Position numbers and translations under genes: made by a program
The notes under the pieces: model-generated
What the model saw: only the letters and a program-made list of their open reading frames with translations
What the model was told of the DNA's origin: nothing
The model's database searches: none
In this document: piece after piece, positions 25,209-33,645 of the stretch
Position numbering within the stretch: the stretch's first letter is position 1
How the letters are laid out: each line of letters starts with the position of its first letter
NCBI GenBank assembly: GCA_015256945.1
Contig: JABZLB010000022.1
Location: 1 to 46,088 of the forward strand
Length of the DNA: 46,088 nucleotides
Source of the DNA: Prevotellaceae bacterium
GTDB taxonomy: Bacteria > Bacteroidota > Bacteroidia > Bacteroidales > Bacteroidaceae
Direction of reading: 5' to 3'

Positions 25209-27278
25209 TTATTTTGCATATGGAAGTTCTTCGAGCATCTTGCGCGAATCCCACGGCGCGGGCGCCCCTCCCAAGTATTTATGGAACCATTCTAAATGGG
25301 CATTATAATAAAGCGGCATCGATTTGAGTGAGCTTGGCCAGTGTCCATCGTTCTTAAAGACGATGAGACGTGAAGGTATTCCCAGCGTTTGAAGCGTATT
25401 GAAATAGGCCAGACTCTGGTTGTAGCTTACGCGATAGTCGCGCTCTCCTGTAATAATGAGTGTAGGTGTGGCGAAGTTTTTTACATACTCTGACGGGTTC
25501 CACGTCTTATAAAGAGGCGAGTTCCACGGCTGTCCTTCAAGCTCAAAGTTCGGGAACCACAGCTCTTCGGTTGTGCCCCACATAGATGGAAGGTCAAACA
25601 AACCCATCATAGAGGCCAGGCATTTAAACCTTTTGGTGTGGCCTTGCAGCCAGTTCATAAAGTAACCGCCGTAGCTCCAGCCCATTGCTCCCATGCGCGT
25701 TGAATCGACATCATTGAGCGAAGCCAGCATGTCGGTTACCTTCATGACGTCCTCGTACGGGCGTCCGCCCCACGAACCACTAATGTCACGACAGAACTTC
25801 TGGCCGTAACCCGTAGACCCGTGTGGGTTAGGGTAGGCTACAATATAGCCTGCGGCAGGGTAGACTTGCCAGTCGGCGCGGAACGAATCCATCCATTGCA
25901 TTTGCGGTCCACCGTGTACATTAATTACCAATGGATACTTTTTGCCCTGCATAAAGCCGTGTGGCTTCACTACAAATACCTCTACACTGTCGCCCTCTGC
26001 GCCCTTTACCCACATGGGTTCTGACGGGCGGAGGTCAACTTCAGCCTCTAAACTGTCGTTCAGATGCGTGATTTGTGTTTCAGTAAATGTTTGGGCAGCC
26101 AGGCGTCTTTTGCCTGAAACAAACGATGCTTTGTACAGTGCCGAAGGCTTATCAGTACGCGAATAGGTATAATATATGTCGCCGTTCGGAGCCAAATCAA
26201 ATGTTCCGATGGCACGCTTGGGTATTACTTCGGATATTCGGCCGTCGTTAACGCTCACCTTATACAGCGGCTGGTATCCGCGAACAGGAGCTGTAAAGTA
26301 GATGCTACGCGAGTCGGCACTCCATTTATAGCTATCAACCCAGTTGTCGAAAGCCTCTGTGAGCACAGTCTTGCGGCCTGTTTTACGATCAATTAAGCCC
26401 AAAATGAAGCGATCACTTTCGTAGCCGGGGACACGCTGAAAGCGGTAAGCGATGTAACGTCCATTGGGGCTATATTGCGGATCGCCGTCCCAGGCCTTGT
26501 TCTCTGACGTCAGATTTTTGGCTTCACCGCCTGTTACAGGCACTGTCCAGAGGTCGCAATTGGTAGATGCTTCCGGGTGAGAGTCGTGGTTGCTAAGATA
26601 GCAAAGCTCCCTGCTGTCGGGCGAAAACACAAACCCCGACGGGCCACTTGGTGAGAAAACCGGACTGTGAAACGAGCCTGGTGTGACGTCGGTATAGGTC
26701 TTTTTTACTGTATCATAAATGATGATATGCCAGAATTTCCCGTCAGTATAGGTTGTCCAGTGACGGTATAGGAGGCTGTCGGCAATATGTGCCTGTAAGG
26801 TATTGTGAGCCATGTTGTCGATACGTTCCTTGTTAGCCTTGCCATCGGCTCCGCCTAAATCGGGAAAAACCTCAGCAGCAAAGGCGATATAGCGGCCGTC
26901 GGGCGATACGGTTGCACCGTCAACACCCAATGGATAATCGGTAATTTGTTCCATCTTACCGTCTTTCCACAGATAAAGCTGGGTTGTACCACTTGCATAA
27001 GAACACAGGTAGAGGTCCTGATTACGCTGCGACCACATGGGCGAGAAGCTCTTTCCGTCTGCTGTAATGGGCTTTCCGTCAACAATAATGTTGCTCGTTG
27101 AACGCTGATTTTTCAGATCTGATTTGCTGATTGTGTAGGCCAGACGGCCGTCTTTTGAAACCGCCGGCGATGTAGCGTATTGCAGACGATAGATGTCTTC
27201 TATCGTGAATGCACGCTTCTGTGCCATGGCTGGCGTAAGGGCCAGCAGGGCAAGAGACAGTATAAATGCTTTCTTCAT
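25209..27278 (-). CDS. S9-family serine peptidase, probably dipeptidyl-peptidase 5
   Basis: A 689-residue exported prolyl-oligopeptidase-family enzyme. The signal peptide MKKAFILSLALLALTPAMAQ places it in the periplasm. An N-terminal beta-propeller (about 25-420) precedes the alpha/beta-hydrolase domain. The catalytic triad reads Ser535 (GWSYGGY), Asp614 (GERDYR) and His646 (NDGHWPS). The 32-residue Asp-His spacing and overall length fit the DPP5 type known from Porphyromonas gingivalis, which removes dipeptides with hydrophobic P1 residues and helps asaccharolytic growth on peptides. Acylaminoacyl-peptidase is the alternative. A TATCTTTG box lies at 27299-27306. Confidence 0.88.
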   Translation of the reverse strand: MKKAFILSLALLALTPAMAQKRAFTIEDIYRLQYATSPAVSKDGRLAYTISKSDLKNQRSTSNIIVDGKPITADGKSFSPMWSQRNQDLYLCSYASGTTQLYLWKDGKMEQITDYPLGVDGATVSPDGRYIAFAAEVFPDLGGADGKANKERIDNMAHNTLQAHIADSLLYRHWTTYTDGKFWHIIIYDTVKKTYTDVTPGSFHSPVFSPSGPSGFVFSPDSRELCYLSNHDSHPEASTNCDLWTVPVTGGEAKNLTSENKAWDGDPQYSPNGRYIAYRFQRVPGYESDRFILGLIDRKTGRKTVLTEAFDNWVDSYKWSADSRSIYFTAPVRGYQPLYKVSVNDGRISEVIPKRAIGTFDLAPNGDIYYTYSRTDKPSALYKASFVSGKRRLAAQTFTETQITHLNDSLEAEVDLRPSEPMWVKGAEGDSVEVFVVKPHGFMQGKKYPLVINVHGGPQMQWMDSFRADWQVYPAAGYIVAYPNPHGSTGYGQKFCRDISGSWGGRPYEDVMKVTDMLASLNDVDSTRMGAMGWSYGGYFMNWLQGHTKRFKCLASMMGLFDLPSMWGTTEELWFPNFELEGQPWNSPLYKTWNPSEYVKNFATPTLIITGERDYRVSYNQSLAYFNTLQTLGIPSRLIVFKNDGHWPSSLKSMPLYYNAHLEWFHKYLGGAPAPWDSRKMLEELPYAK

Positions 27279-27298
27279 ATCTTAAAAATTGTATGATG

Positions 27299-27306
27299 CA
27301 AAGATA
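27299..27306 (-). promoter_or_regulatory. -7 box of the S9 peptidase promoter
   Basis: TATCTTTG on the minus strand, 20 bp upstream of the ATG. No clear -33 element at consensus spacing. Confidence 0.55.
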
Positions 27307-27515
27307 CTTATTTTATCTCTTAACTCTAAGTAATTGGTTGTAAATATGGTTTTTGGTGAAGGTGACGACAGAAGTGCGACAAAAAAGTGTAAAGTTTCCA
27401 GAATAATTTGTCTTGAAAATTCTGAATATTTCGGGCTGAAAAAATCGATGAAACAGAGTAAAGAAAAGTAGAAATAAGGCTATACGCTGAATGAGGAAAG
27501 CGGGGTTATAACAGG

Positions 27516-27646
27516 TTTACGGCACTATTGATGTGACTTTACGATGTAATTGCAAACAGATTACATCGTAAAGGTTGAACGATTACATCGTAAAGGGAAG
27601 ACGATTACGATGTAAAGAGAACACGATTGTGCCGTAAAGGCAAAAT
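27516..27646. repeat. Array of six 22-bp repeats with inverted symmetry
   Basis: Two units read TTTACGGCAC... and TTTACGATGTAAT... on the plus strand (27516 and 27538, exactly 22 bp apart). Four units then read in the other direction from 27559, 27581, 27603 and 27625, each starting GATT and containing GTAAA. The core TTAC-N3-GTAA is itself a dyad. The outer units mirror each other (TTTACGGCAC against GTGCCGTAAA). The array sits in the 545-bp gap between the divergent-side ends of the S9 peptidase and cobB genes; the rest of the gap holds promoter and terminator signals only. Confidence 0.85.
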
Positions 27647-27741
27647 GACGATTTTGTATAGAAAATGAGAATATGACATATGATATTATAAAATGCTGTT
27701 TATTAATGTGTTATACATGTTTGTCATTTTCGGCGTATTTG

Positions 27742-27778
27742 AAATAAAATGTGCTTCGATTCAGAATAATCGAAGCAC
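27742..27778 (-). terminator. Terminator of cobB
   Basis: Perfect 11-bp stem GTGCTTCGATT (27751-27761) / AATCGAAGCAC (27768-27778), loop of 6. On the minus strand it is followed by ATTTTATTTC, 46 bp past the cobB stop. Confidence 0.85.
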
Positions 27779-27823
27779 GAGAGGGGTTTTGTAAATATAT
27801 TTCAATACAATACTGTTTGTACG

Positions 27824-28525
27824 TTAAGGTTTGACAAGCGTAAGCAATTCGCGCATTCCGGCTGATGCCCCCCTTTGAATATGTGTAACACCGTGCAGGT
27901 TTCCACTGCTGACGGCATCGGGATCAATAAGATAAACAGGACACCGGGCCGGAGCATACTGTACTAATCCGGCAGCAGGATAAACGTTGAGCGATGTACC
28001 TATGATAACAAAAATATCGGCCTTTACGGCCTCGTCAATGGCTCTGTTCAGCATGGGGACACTCTCTCCAAAGAATACAATGAAGGGTCTTAGCAGGCTT
28101 CCGTCGGCCGCTTTCGTGCCAGGAGTTACATCACTATGGCGGGGTGTAAGTGTCTCTATATAGCGTTCGTCGTACGGATTGAGACTTGAACAAACCTTTG
28201 CAAGCTCTCCATGCAGGTGGATAACGTTTGTGGAGCCTGCCTTTTCGTGCAGATTGTCGACATTTTGCGTCAATACTGTAACGTTGTAATCGCTTTCCAT
28301 CTGAGCTATTAAGCGGTGTCCATCGCACGGTTCGGCCTGCCATAGCTTGCGCCTGAGCATGTTGTAGAAGTTGGTTACCAGCGTAGGGTCGGCCTCCCAG
28401 CCCTCATGCGAAGCTACCTGCTCAACGGGATAGTTCTCCCATAAGCCGTCATTTCCACGAAAAGTCTTAAATCCACTCTCAACCGACATGCCGGCACCGG
28501 TAAGAAATACCACTTTCTTTTTCAT
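27824..28525 (-). CDS. cobB: NAD-dependent protein deacylase (sirtuin, CobB type)
   Basis: A 233-residue Sir2-family enzyme that removes acyl groups from lysines using NAD+. Motifs are GAGMSVESGFKTFRG (11-25), TQNVDNLHEKAG with the NAD-binding Asn-Asp, and the catalytic histidine in HLHGE. A glycine-rich GTSLNVYPAAGL block closes the Rossmann fold. The zinc-binding four-cysteine module is not intact: after HGELAKVC only one cysteine is present where the family usually has two CxxC pairs. It is divergent from the first FKBP gene. A broad deacylase role is likely; substrates are unknown. Confidence 0.92.
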   Translation of the reverse strand: MKKKVVFLTGAGMSVESGFKTFRGNDGLWENYPVEQVASHEGWEADPTLVTNFYNMLRRKLWQAEPCDGHRLIAQMESDYNVTVLTQNVDNLHEKAGSTNVIHLHGELAKVCSSLNPYDERYIETLTPRHSDVTPGTKAADGSLLRPFIVFFGESVPMLNRAIDEAVKADIFVIIGTSLNVYPAAGLVQYAPARCPVYLIDPDAVSSGNLHGVTHIQRGASAGMRELLTLVKP

Positions 28526-28614
28526 ACGCTATTGGCTAATTTACAACAATTTGTTATCGTATGACAAAAATAATAATTTTTTGAGAAATCGGTCGTTTTG
28601 CAATCTAAAAATGG

Positions 28615-28622
28615 TAACTTTG
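28615..28622 (+). promoter_or_regulatory. -7 box of the FKBP cluster promoter
   Basis: TAACTTTG, 44 bp upstream of the ATG at 28667. The TTG at 28598 that would extend the reading frame lies upstream of this box, which excludes it as a start. The -33 element is not at consensus spacing. Confidence 0.6.
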
Positions 28623-28666
28623 CACAGTATACATCATTATTTAGAAATAAACTAAACAAAACGACA

Positions 28667-29248
28667 ATGAATCAAGTAAGCTATGCTTTAGGAATGAGTA
28701 TAGGTCATCAGCTCCAGCAGATGAACGCTACCGAGTTGAATATTGAAGATTTTGCCAAAGGCATTAAGGATGTATTCGGTGGAAAGACCGAAATGACAGA
28801 GGCTGAGGCACAGGCTGCCGTGCAGGGTTTCTTCCGTCAAAAGGCTGAAGAGCAGGCTCATGCAGCGAAGGCAGAGGGCGAAGCTTTCCTTGCCGAGAAC
28901 AGTAAAAAGGAAAATGTGGTAACCTTGCCGTCGGGATTGCAGTATCAGGTACTCAAGGAGGGTAACGGACGTAAGCCTAATGCTACCGACCAGGTAGAGT
29001 GTCACTATGAAGGAACACTCATAAACGGTCAGGTTTTCGATTCAAGCTATCAGCGTGGTGAAACGGCAACGTTCGGCCTTAATCAGGTAATTAAAGGTTG
29101 GACTGAGGGTTTACAGCTGATGCAGGAAGGGGCAAAGTATCGCTTTTTTATCCCCTATACCCTCGCGTATGGTGAGCAAGGTGCAGGCCAGTCGATACCA
29201 CCTTTTGCAACCCTCATCTTTGATGTCGAGCTGATTAAGGTAAAATAA
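28667..29248 (+). CDS. Cytoplasmic FKBP-type peptidyl-prolyl isomerase
   Basis: A 193-residue isomerase of prolyl peptide bonds with an N-terminal helical dimerisation domain (FKBP_N, about 1-80) and a C-terminal FKBP domain (about 85-193). The FKBP part begins with LPSGLQYQVLKEGNG, followed by the active-site blocks VECHYEGTLINGQVFDSSY and the C-terminal PPFATLIFDVELI. It has no signal peptide, so it works in the cytoplasm, unlike the next two genes. The start is the ATG at 28667. It is the first of three consecutive FKBP genes on the plus strand, 86 bp before the second. Confidence 0.93.
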   Translation: MNQVSYALGMSIGHQLQQMNATELNIEDFAKGIKDVFGGKTEMTEAEAQAAVQGFFRQKAEEQAHAAKAEGEAFLAENSKKENVVTLPSGLQYQVLKEGNGRKPNATDQVECHYEGTLINGQVFDSSYQRGETATFGLNQVIKGWTEGLQLMQEGAKYRFFIPYTLAYGEQGAGQSIPPFATLIFDVELIKVK

Positions 29249-29334
29249 AACTACTTATGGTTGCTTTGCCTTACTATGGACATTGTATACCTTATATTAA
29301 AAGATAAAAATTCATCAAAACATATTAAACACAA

Positions 29335-30216
29335 ATGAAAAGTTTAAAAGCTATGGCCGCTATGGCCATTGCCGCAGCTACATTCTCTGCTTGCGGCAAT
29401 TCTTCAGCTCCCAAGGCTGAATTGAAGACCGATCTCGACTCAATGAGCTATGCTATTGGTTATTTGCAGTCGCAATATGTACGCCAGGCCATCGAGCAGG
29501 GCCAGGTAGTTGACACCGCTTACATGGATGAGTTTGTTAAAGGAATCAATGAAGGTGCCAACGCTGGCGACGATAAGAAACGCTCTGCCTACATTATGGG
29601 TCTGCAAATTGGTCAGCAAATATCTTCACAGCTTGTTAAAGGTGTAAACCATGAGGTGTTTGGTGAAGATTCAACCAAGACTATTTCGTTGAAGAATCTG
29701 TTGGCTGGATTTATCAGTGGCGCCACAGGCAAGAAGGGATTGATGACTCAGCAGAGTGCCAACCAGATTGCACAGAGCAAGATGGAAGCCATTAAGGCAA
29801 AGACAATGGAGAAGCAATACGGCCCCAATAAGGCTGCCGGTGAGAAGTTCCTCGCTGCCAACAAGAAGAAAGCAGGCGTTGTAACTCTGCCTTCAGGCCT
29901 GCAGTATAAAGTTATTAAGGAAGGAAAGGGTGCAATTCCTACCGATACAACTACGGTAAAGGTACAGTATGAAGGTCGCACTATCGATGGTAAGGTATTC
30001 GAAAGCTCATATAAAAACGGACAAGGCCCGATGACTATGCAGCCCCGTCAGATGATTCCCGGATGGACAGAAGCTCTTACACACATGCCCGAAGGCTCTG
30101 TATGGGAGGTTTATATTCCTCAGAACCTGGCATACAAAGACCGTCAGGCTGGTCAAATCAAGCCTTACTCGACACTTATTTTCAAGATTGAATTGGTAAA
30201 GGTTGGTGCTAAGTAA
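29335..30216 (+). CDS. Lipoprotein FKBP-type peptidyl-prolyl isomerase
   Basis: A 293-residue isomerase with a lipoprotein signal (MKSLKAMAAMAIAAATFSAC, acylated cysteine at position 20), so it is membrane-anchored in the envelope. FKBP_N covers about 35-165 and the FKBP domain about 180-293 (LPSGLQYKVIKEGKG, VQYEGRTIDGKVFESSY, PYSTLIFKIELV). The substrate-helix region differs from its neighbours. An upstream TTTG-N19-TACCTTAT (29265-29295) is a weak possible internal promoter. The stop is separated from the next ATG by one base, implying co-translation with the third FKBP gene. It is probably a chaperone for outer-membrane or periplasmic proteins. Confidence 0.93.
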   Translation: MKSLKAMAAMAIAAATFSACGNSSAPKAELKTDLDSMSYAIGYLQSQYVRQAIEQGQVVDTAYMDEFVKGINEGANAGDDKKRSAYIMGLQIGQQISSQLVKGVNHEVFGEDSTKTISLKNLLAGFISGATGKKGLMTQQSANQIAQSKMEAIKAKTMEKQYGPNKAAGEKFLAANKKKAGVVTLPSGLQYKVIKEGKGAIPTDTTTVKVQYEGRTIDGKVFESSYKNGQGPMTMQPRQMIPGWTEALTHMPEGSVWEVYIPQNLAYKDRQAGQIKPYSTLIFKIELVKVGAK

Positions 30217-30217
30217 A

Positions 30218-31201
30218 ATGAAAAAATCATTATTTTTAGCCGTTATTATTTTGGCGAGTGCGTTCTCTTCGAACGCATTTGCTGAAAAGAAAAAGCCTAA
30301 AAGCGTTGAGCCGATGGTTGTCGAGCCGGCAACAAAGCTCGTAACTCCCAGCGATACAGTAAGCTATGCAGCTGGTTTAAGTGCTACCGAAGGATTGCTT
30401 GGCTACCTGATGAGTACGCTTCATGTAGATACAGCTTACATGAACGACTTTGTTCGTGGATACATGGACGCTTATTTAAAGGCTAAAGACCCTGCTTTTC
30501 AGGCTTACTCAGCGGGCGCAAATGTAGGCTCACAGGTTAAGGACCGTGTGTTTCCTGGTATGAGTAAAGAACTGGTTGGTACCAATGATTCACTTACAGC
30601 ATTGCCTTTCCATGCCGGTTTCATTGCGGGTTTACGCCAGGATACCAGCATCTTCAAACTGGCTGATGCCCGTAAGCTATACCAGACACGCAGTCTTGCT
30701 GCCCGCGATTTACGCAACAAGGTATATCGTGAAGAGAACGAAGCCTGGCTGAAGAGCAATGCAACGAAGCCTGGTGTCGTTGTTCTGCCTTCAGGATTAC
30801 AGTATAAGGTAATCAAGGAAGGGGACGGAGCTATGCCTAAAGCAACCGATCAGGTAAAGGTTGTATATGAAGGAAAGACCATCGATGGCAAGGTATTTGA
30901 CGCTACATCACGTCATGGAGATGTTCAGTTTGATACGTTCCGTTGTGACCAGGTCATCAAGGGCTGGACTGAAGCATTGACTAAAATGAAGGTCGGCAGC
31001 AAATGGGAGGTCTTTATTCCTCAGGATTTGGCTTATGGAGCAAGTGAGGCAGGCCAGATAAAACCATACTCAACACTTATCTTTACCGTTGAATTGGTTG
31101 GTATTTCAGACCCTGTTGCCGCAGCACCTGCGCCAAAGGCTGATGAACCTGCTGTAAAAAAGACCGTAAAAACGAAGGCTAAGAGGGGTACTCGTAAATA
31201 A
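30218..31201 (+). CDS. Periplasmic FKBP-type peptidyl-prolyl isomerase
   Basis: A 327-residue isomerase with a cleavable signal peptide (MKKSLFLAVIILASAFSS, cleavage near NAFA-EKKK) rather than a lipobox, so probably soluble in the periplasm. FKBP_N is more divergent (about 45-180). The FKBP domain runs from LPSGLQYKVIKEGDG to PYSTLIFTVELVG. A C-terminal Ala/Pro/Lys tail of about 30 residues (AAAPAPKADEP, ending RGTRK) follows and is very basic. The ATG at 30218 lies one base after the lipoprotein FKBP stop; a frame extending into the upstream gene is not used. It is likely a paralogue of gene two by duplication. Confidence 0.92.
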   Translation: MKKSLFLAVIILASAFSSNAFAEKKKPKSVEPMVVEPATKLVTPSDTVSYAAGLSATEGLLGYLMSTLHVDTAYMNDFVRGYMDAYLKAKDPAFQAYSAGANVGSQVKDRVFPGMSKELVGTNDSLTALPFHAGFIAGLRQDTSIFKLADARKLYQTRSLAARDLRNKVYREENEAWLKSNATKPGVVVLPSGLQYKVIKEGDGAMPKATDQVKVVYEGKTIDGKVFDATSRHGDVQFDTFRCDQVIKGWTEALTKMKVGSKWEVFIPQDLAYGASEAGQIKPYSTLIFTVELVGISDPVAAAPAPKADEPAVKKTVKTKAKRGTRK

Positions 31202-31226
31202 GTATTTCTTACATAATATATGACAG

Positions 31227-31272
31227 ATTGCACGGATATTCTAAAATATTCGTGCAATTTGTTGTTTATATT
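31227..31272 (+). terminator. Terminator of the FKBP cluster
   Basis: A 14-bp stem with one G-U pair (ATTGCACGGATATT, 31227-31240, with 31245-31258) followed by TTGTTGTTTATATT. Confidence 0.85.
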
Positions 31273-31292
31273 ATTTTAAAATTATACTTTTG
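31262..31292 (+). promoter_or_regulatory. Promoter of the AsnC regulator operon
   Basis: TTG (31262-31264), a 20-bp spacer and TACTTTTG (31285-31292) match the Bacteroidetes consensus, 35 bp upstream of the AsnC-family start codon. Confidence 0.75.
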
Positions 31293-31327
31293 CTATCAAT
31301 TTGTTATATTTTAGAAAGTTAAACGTA

Positions 31328-31792
31328 ATGGATAAAATTGATAAACTCGACAAGAAAATTCTGGCTATATTATCTACTAATGCCCGCATCCCTTTTAAAG
31401 ATGTTGCAGCCGAATGTGGCGTATCGAGAGCCGCCATACATCAGCGTGTCCAGCATTTGATGGAAGATGGTGTGATAACTGGCAGCGGTTTTGATGTGAG
31501 TCCAAAGAGTCTTGGCTACTCAACATGTACCTATGTCGGACTTAATTTGGAGCGTGGCTCAATGTATAAAGATGTGGTAGCACGACTGCTTAACATCCCC
31601 GAGATAGTAGAGTGCCACTTTACAACAGGTCCATATACCATGTTAATTAAACTCTATGCCCGTGATAACGAGCAATTGATGGACTTGTTGAATAACAAGA
31701 TGCAAACCATTCCAGGAGTAGTTTCTACCGAAACGCTTATTTCTTTAGAACAAAGTATCAAGCGGGAAATTGCAGTAAATATTGAAGAATAA
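31328..31792 (+). CDS. Lrp/AsnC-family transcriptional regulator
   Basis: A 154-residue regulator with an N-terminal HTH (DKKILAILSTNARIPFKDVA through VSRAAIHQRVQHL) and a C-terminal AsnC/RAM ligand-binding domain (from about residue 65). Lrp/AsnC proteins bind amino acids and act as octameric activators or repressors. The preferred ATG is at 31328. Its TAA is followed immediately by the ATG of the C26-M19 peptidase gene, so it is in the same transcript and may sense amino acids released by that enzyme. The ligand is not predictable. Confidence 0.92.
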   Translation: MDKIDKLDKKILAILSTNARIPFKDVAAECGVSRAAIHQRVQHLMEDGVITGSGFDVSPKSLGYSTCTYVGLNLERGSMYKDVVARLLNIPEIVECHFTTGPYTMLIKLYARDNEQLMDLLNNKMQTIPGVVSTETLISLEQSIKREIAVNIEE

Positions 31793-33619
31793 ATGAATAA
31801 TTTTGATATTGAAGCGTATTTAGGTAAGATTTATGCGACGTTTCCTGAAGCTCATCGCAGGCCTTTAATAGGTATAACATCCAATTTTTCCGATGGCGGC
31901 GACGCGACATTGCGCGACCGTTATTATAAACAGGTGGTAAGAGCAGGTGGTACACCCGTTATCATTCCTCCGGTAGCTGATAAGGATGTTATCATCAATA
32001 CGCTGGAAAACATAGACGGACTGTTGCTCACAGGAGGCGCAGACATCAACCCTCTTTGGGTAGGAGAGGAGCCTTCACCACGTCTTCACGGTATCAATGC
32101 AGAACGAGACCTGCCCGAATTGCTCGTTACGCGTCTGGCATATAACCGCCAAATTCCTATTTTGGGGATATGCAGGGGAATACAGATGCTTGCAATGGCT
32201 CTGGGAGGAAAAGTAGAACAGGATATATCAGCGACAGCAAGTATTCGTCATTCGCAGGACGCCGACCGTTCACAAGCCACGCATTCGGTTATATTTCAAT
32301 CCGATTCTTATCTCAACAAGATATATAAAGAGGTATCGGCTGGTAGTAATGAACGGAAGCTTTTTGTGAACAGTTTCCATCATCAGGCTGTTACCGACGC
32401 AGGAAAACGTTTTCGTGTGACGGCAAAAGCACTGGACGGTACGATTGAAGCCATCGAAAGTACTGAGTTTAAACCCCTGATGGGTGTACAGTGGCACCCG
32501 GAATGGCTGGGTGATGAAGGCTTAAAGTTGTTTACATGGCTTGTCAATGAGGCAGCCTGTTTTCAGGAAGCCAAGCACCTTCACGACCGCATTCTGACGC
32601 TTGATACCCATTGTGATACTCCGATGTTTTTCCCACAGGGCGTTCGTTTCGACCAACGTGATCCGCGAATACTGTATGATTTGCACAAGATGACGGACGG
32701 ACGGCAGGACGCTGTTATCATGGCTGCCTATCTTCCACAGCCTGCAATTGGTGAGAAATTTTCGCAGACGGTGGATATTGCCGGTATTATTAAGCATAAT
32801 CCACAGCTTCAGGGGCTGTCAACAAGCCTGTCGCCAACAGCCTATGCCGACCTTATTTTTGACAAGCTGGAGCAGATTGTTGCACAGAACAGCCAATACA
32901 TCAGCATAGCCCGCACGCCAGCCGACTTGTATGAAGACAAGCGAAACGGCAGGAAATCGATTATGTTCGGTATAGAGAACGGTCTTGCTCTTGGGCAGGA
33001 CTTGGCTAACATTCACCACTTCGCACAGCGGGGCGTGGTGTATATCACCCTTTGTCATAATGGAGATAACGATATTTGCGACAGCAATAAAGGTGCTTCG
33101 ATGCATAATGGCGTATCATCTTTCGGCGAGAAAGTGATACAAAAGATGAACGACGAGGGAATAATGGTTGACCTTAGCCATGCTTCAGAGAAGTCGTTTT
33201 ATGACGCATTGGACATCAGTCGCATGCCAATTGTATGCTCTCACAGCAATAGTCGCGAGCTTTGCGACGTGCCAAGAAACCTTACCGACGACCAAATGCG
33301 CGCACTTGCACGTAAGGGAGGTGTGGCCCATGTAACGCTTTATCATGGCTTTTTACGTAAGGATGGTGAAGCCACTGTGATGGATGCGATAGACCATTTG
33401 GAGCATGCCATCAGCATAATGGGCATTGATCATGTAGGCTTTGGAACCGATTTCGACGGTGACGGCACCGTACGCGGATGCGCGGATGCCTCAGAACTGA
33501 TATGCCTTACACGACAATTGCTGAAACGTAAGTACAGCGAGCACGACCTTCGTAAGATATGGGGCGGCAACTGGCTGCGCGTAATGGCACAGGTACAGGC
33601 TGAAAAGCAGAAGGCTTAG
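31793..33619 (+). CDS. Fused class I amidotransferase-like (C26) and membrane dipeptidase (M19) enzyme
   Basis: A 608-residue two-domain hydrolase without a signal peptide, so probably cytoplasmic. Residues about 20-255 are a C26/gamma-glutamyl hydrolase domain with nucleophile Cys127 (GICRG), His235 and Glu237 (QWHPEW). Residues about 262-600 are an M19 renal-dipeptidase domain with metal ligands His273 and Asp275 (DTHCDTP), Glu395 (GIENG), His463 (DLSHAS) and His484 (CSHSNS). All expected catalytic residues are present in both halves. It could cleave gamma-glutamyl bonds and then dipeptides in sequence. It is directly coupled to the AsnC regulator and 26 bp before the glutaminyl cyclase gene. 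Confidence 0.92.
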   Translation: MNNFDIEAYLGKIYATFPEAHRRPLIGITSNFSDGGDATLRDRYYKQVVRAGGTPVIIPPVADKDVIINTLENIDGLLLTGGADINPLWVGEEPSPRLHGINAERDLPELLVTRLAYNRQIPILGICRGIQMLAMALGGKVEQDISATASIRHSQDADRSQATHSVIFQSDSYLNKIYKEVSAGSNERKLFVNSFHHQAVTDAGKRFRVTAKALDGTIEAIESTEFKPLMGVQWHPEWLGDEGLKLFTWLVNEAACFQEAKHLHDRILTLDTHCDTPMFFPQGVRFDQRDPRILYDLHKMTDGRQDAVIMAAYLPQPAIGEKFSQTVDIAGIIKHNPQLQGLSTSLSPTAYADLIFDKLEQIVAQNSQYISIARTPADLYEDKRNGRKSIMFGIENGLALGQDLANIHHFAQRGVVYITLCHNGDNDICDSNKGASMHNGVSSFGEKVIQKMNDEGIMVDLSHASEKSFYDALDISRMPIVCSHSNSRELCDVPRNLTDDQMRALARKGGVAHVTLYHGFLRKDGEATVMDAIDHLEHAISIMGIDHVGFGTDFDGDGTVRGCADASELICLTRQLLKRKYSEHDLRKIWGGNWLRVMAQVQAEKQKA

Positions 33620-33645
33620 GCTTGTAGTGTATTAAAAAATATATC

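Noticed and set aside
27516..27646. CRISPR array
   Set aside because: Repeats are 22 bp with no spacers, they reverse direction, and no cas gene is nearby.
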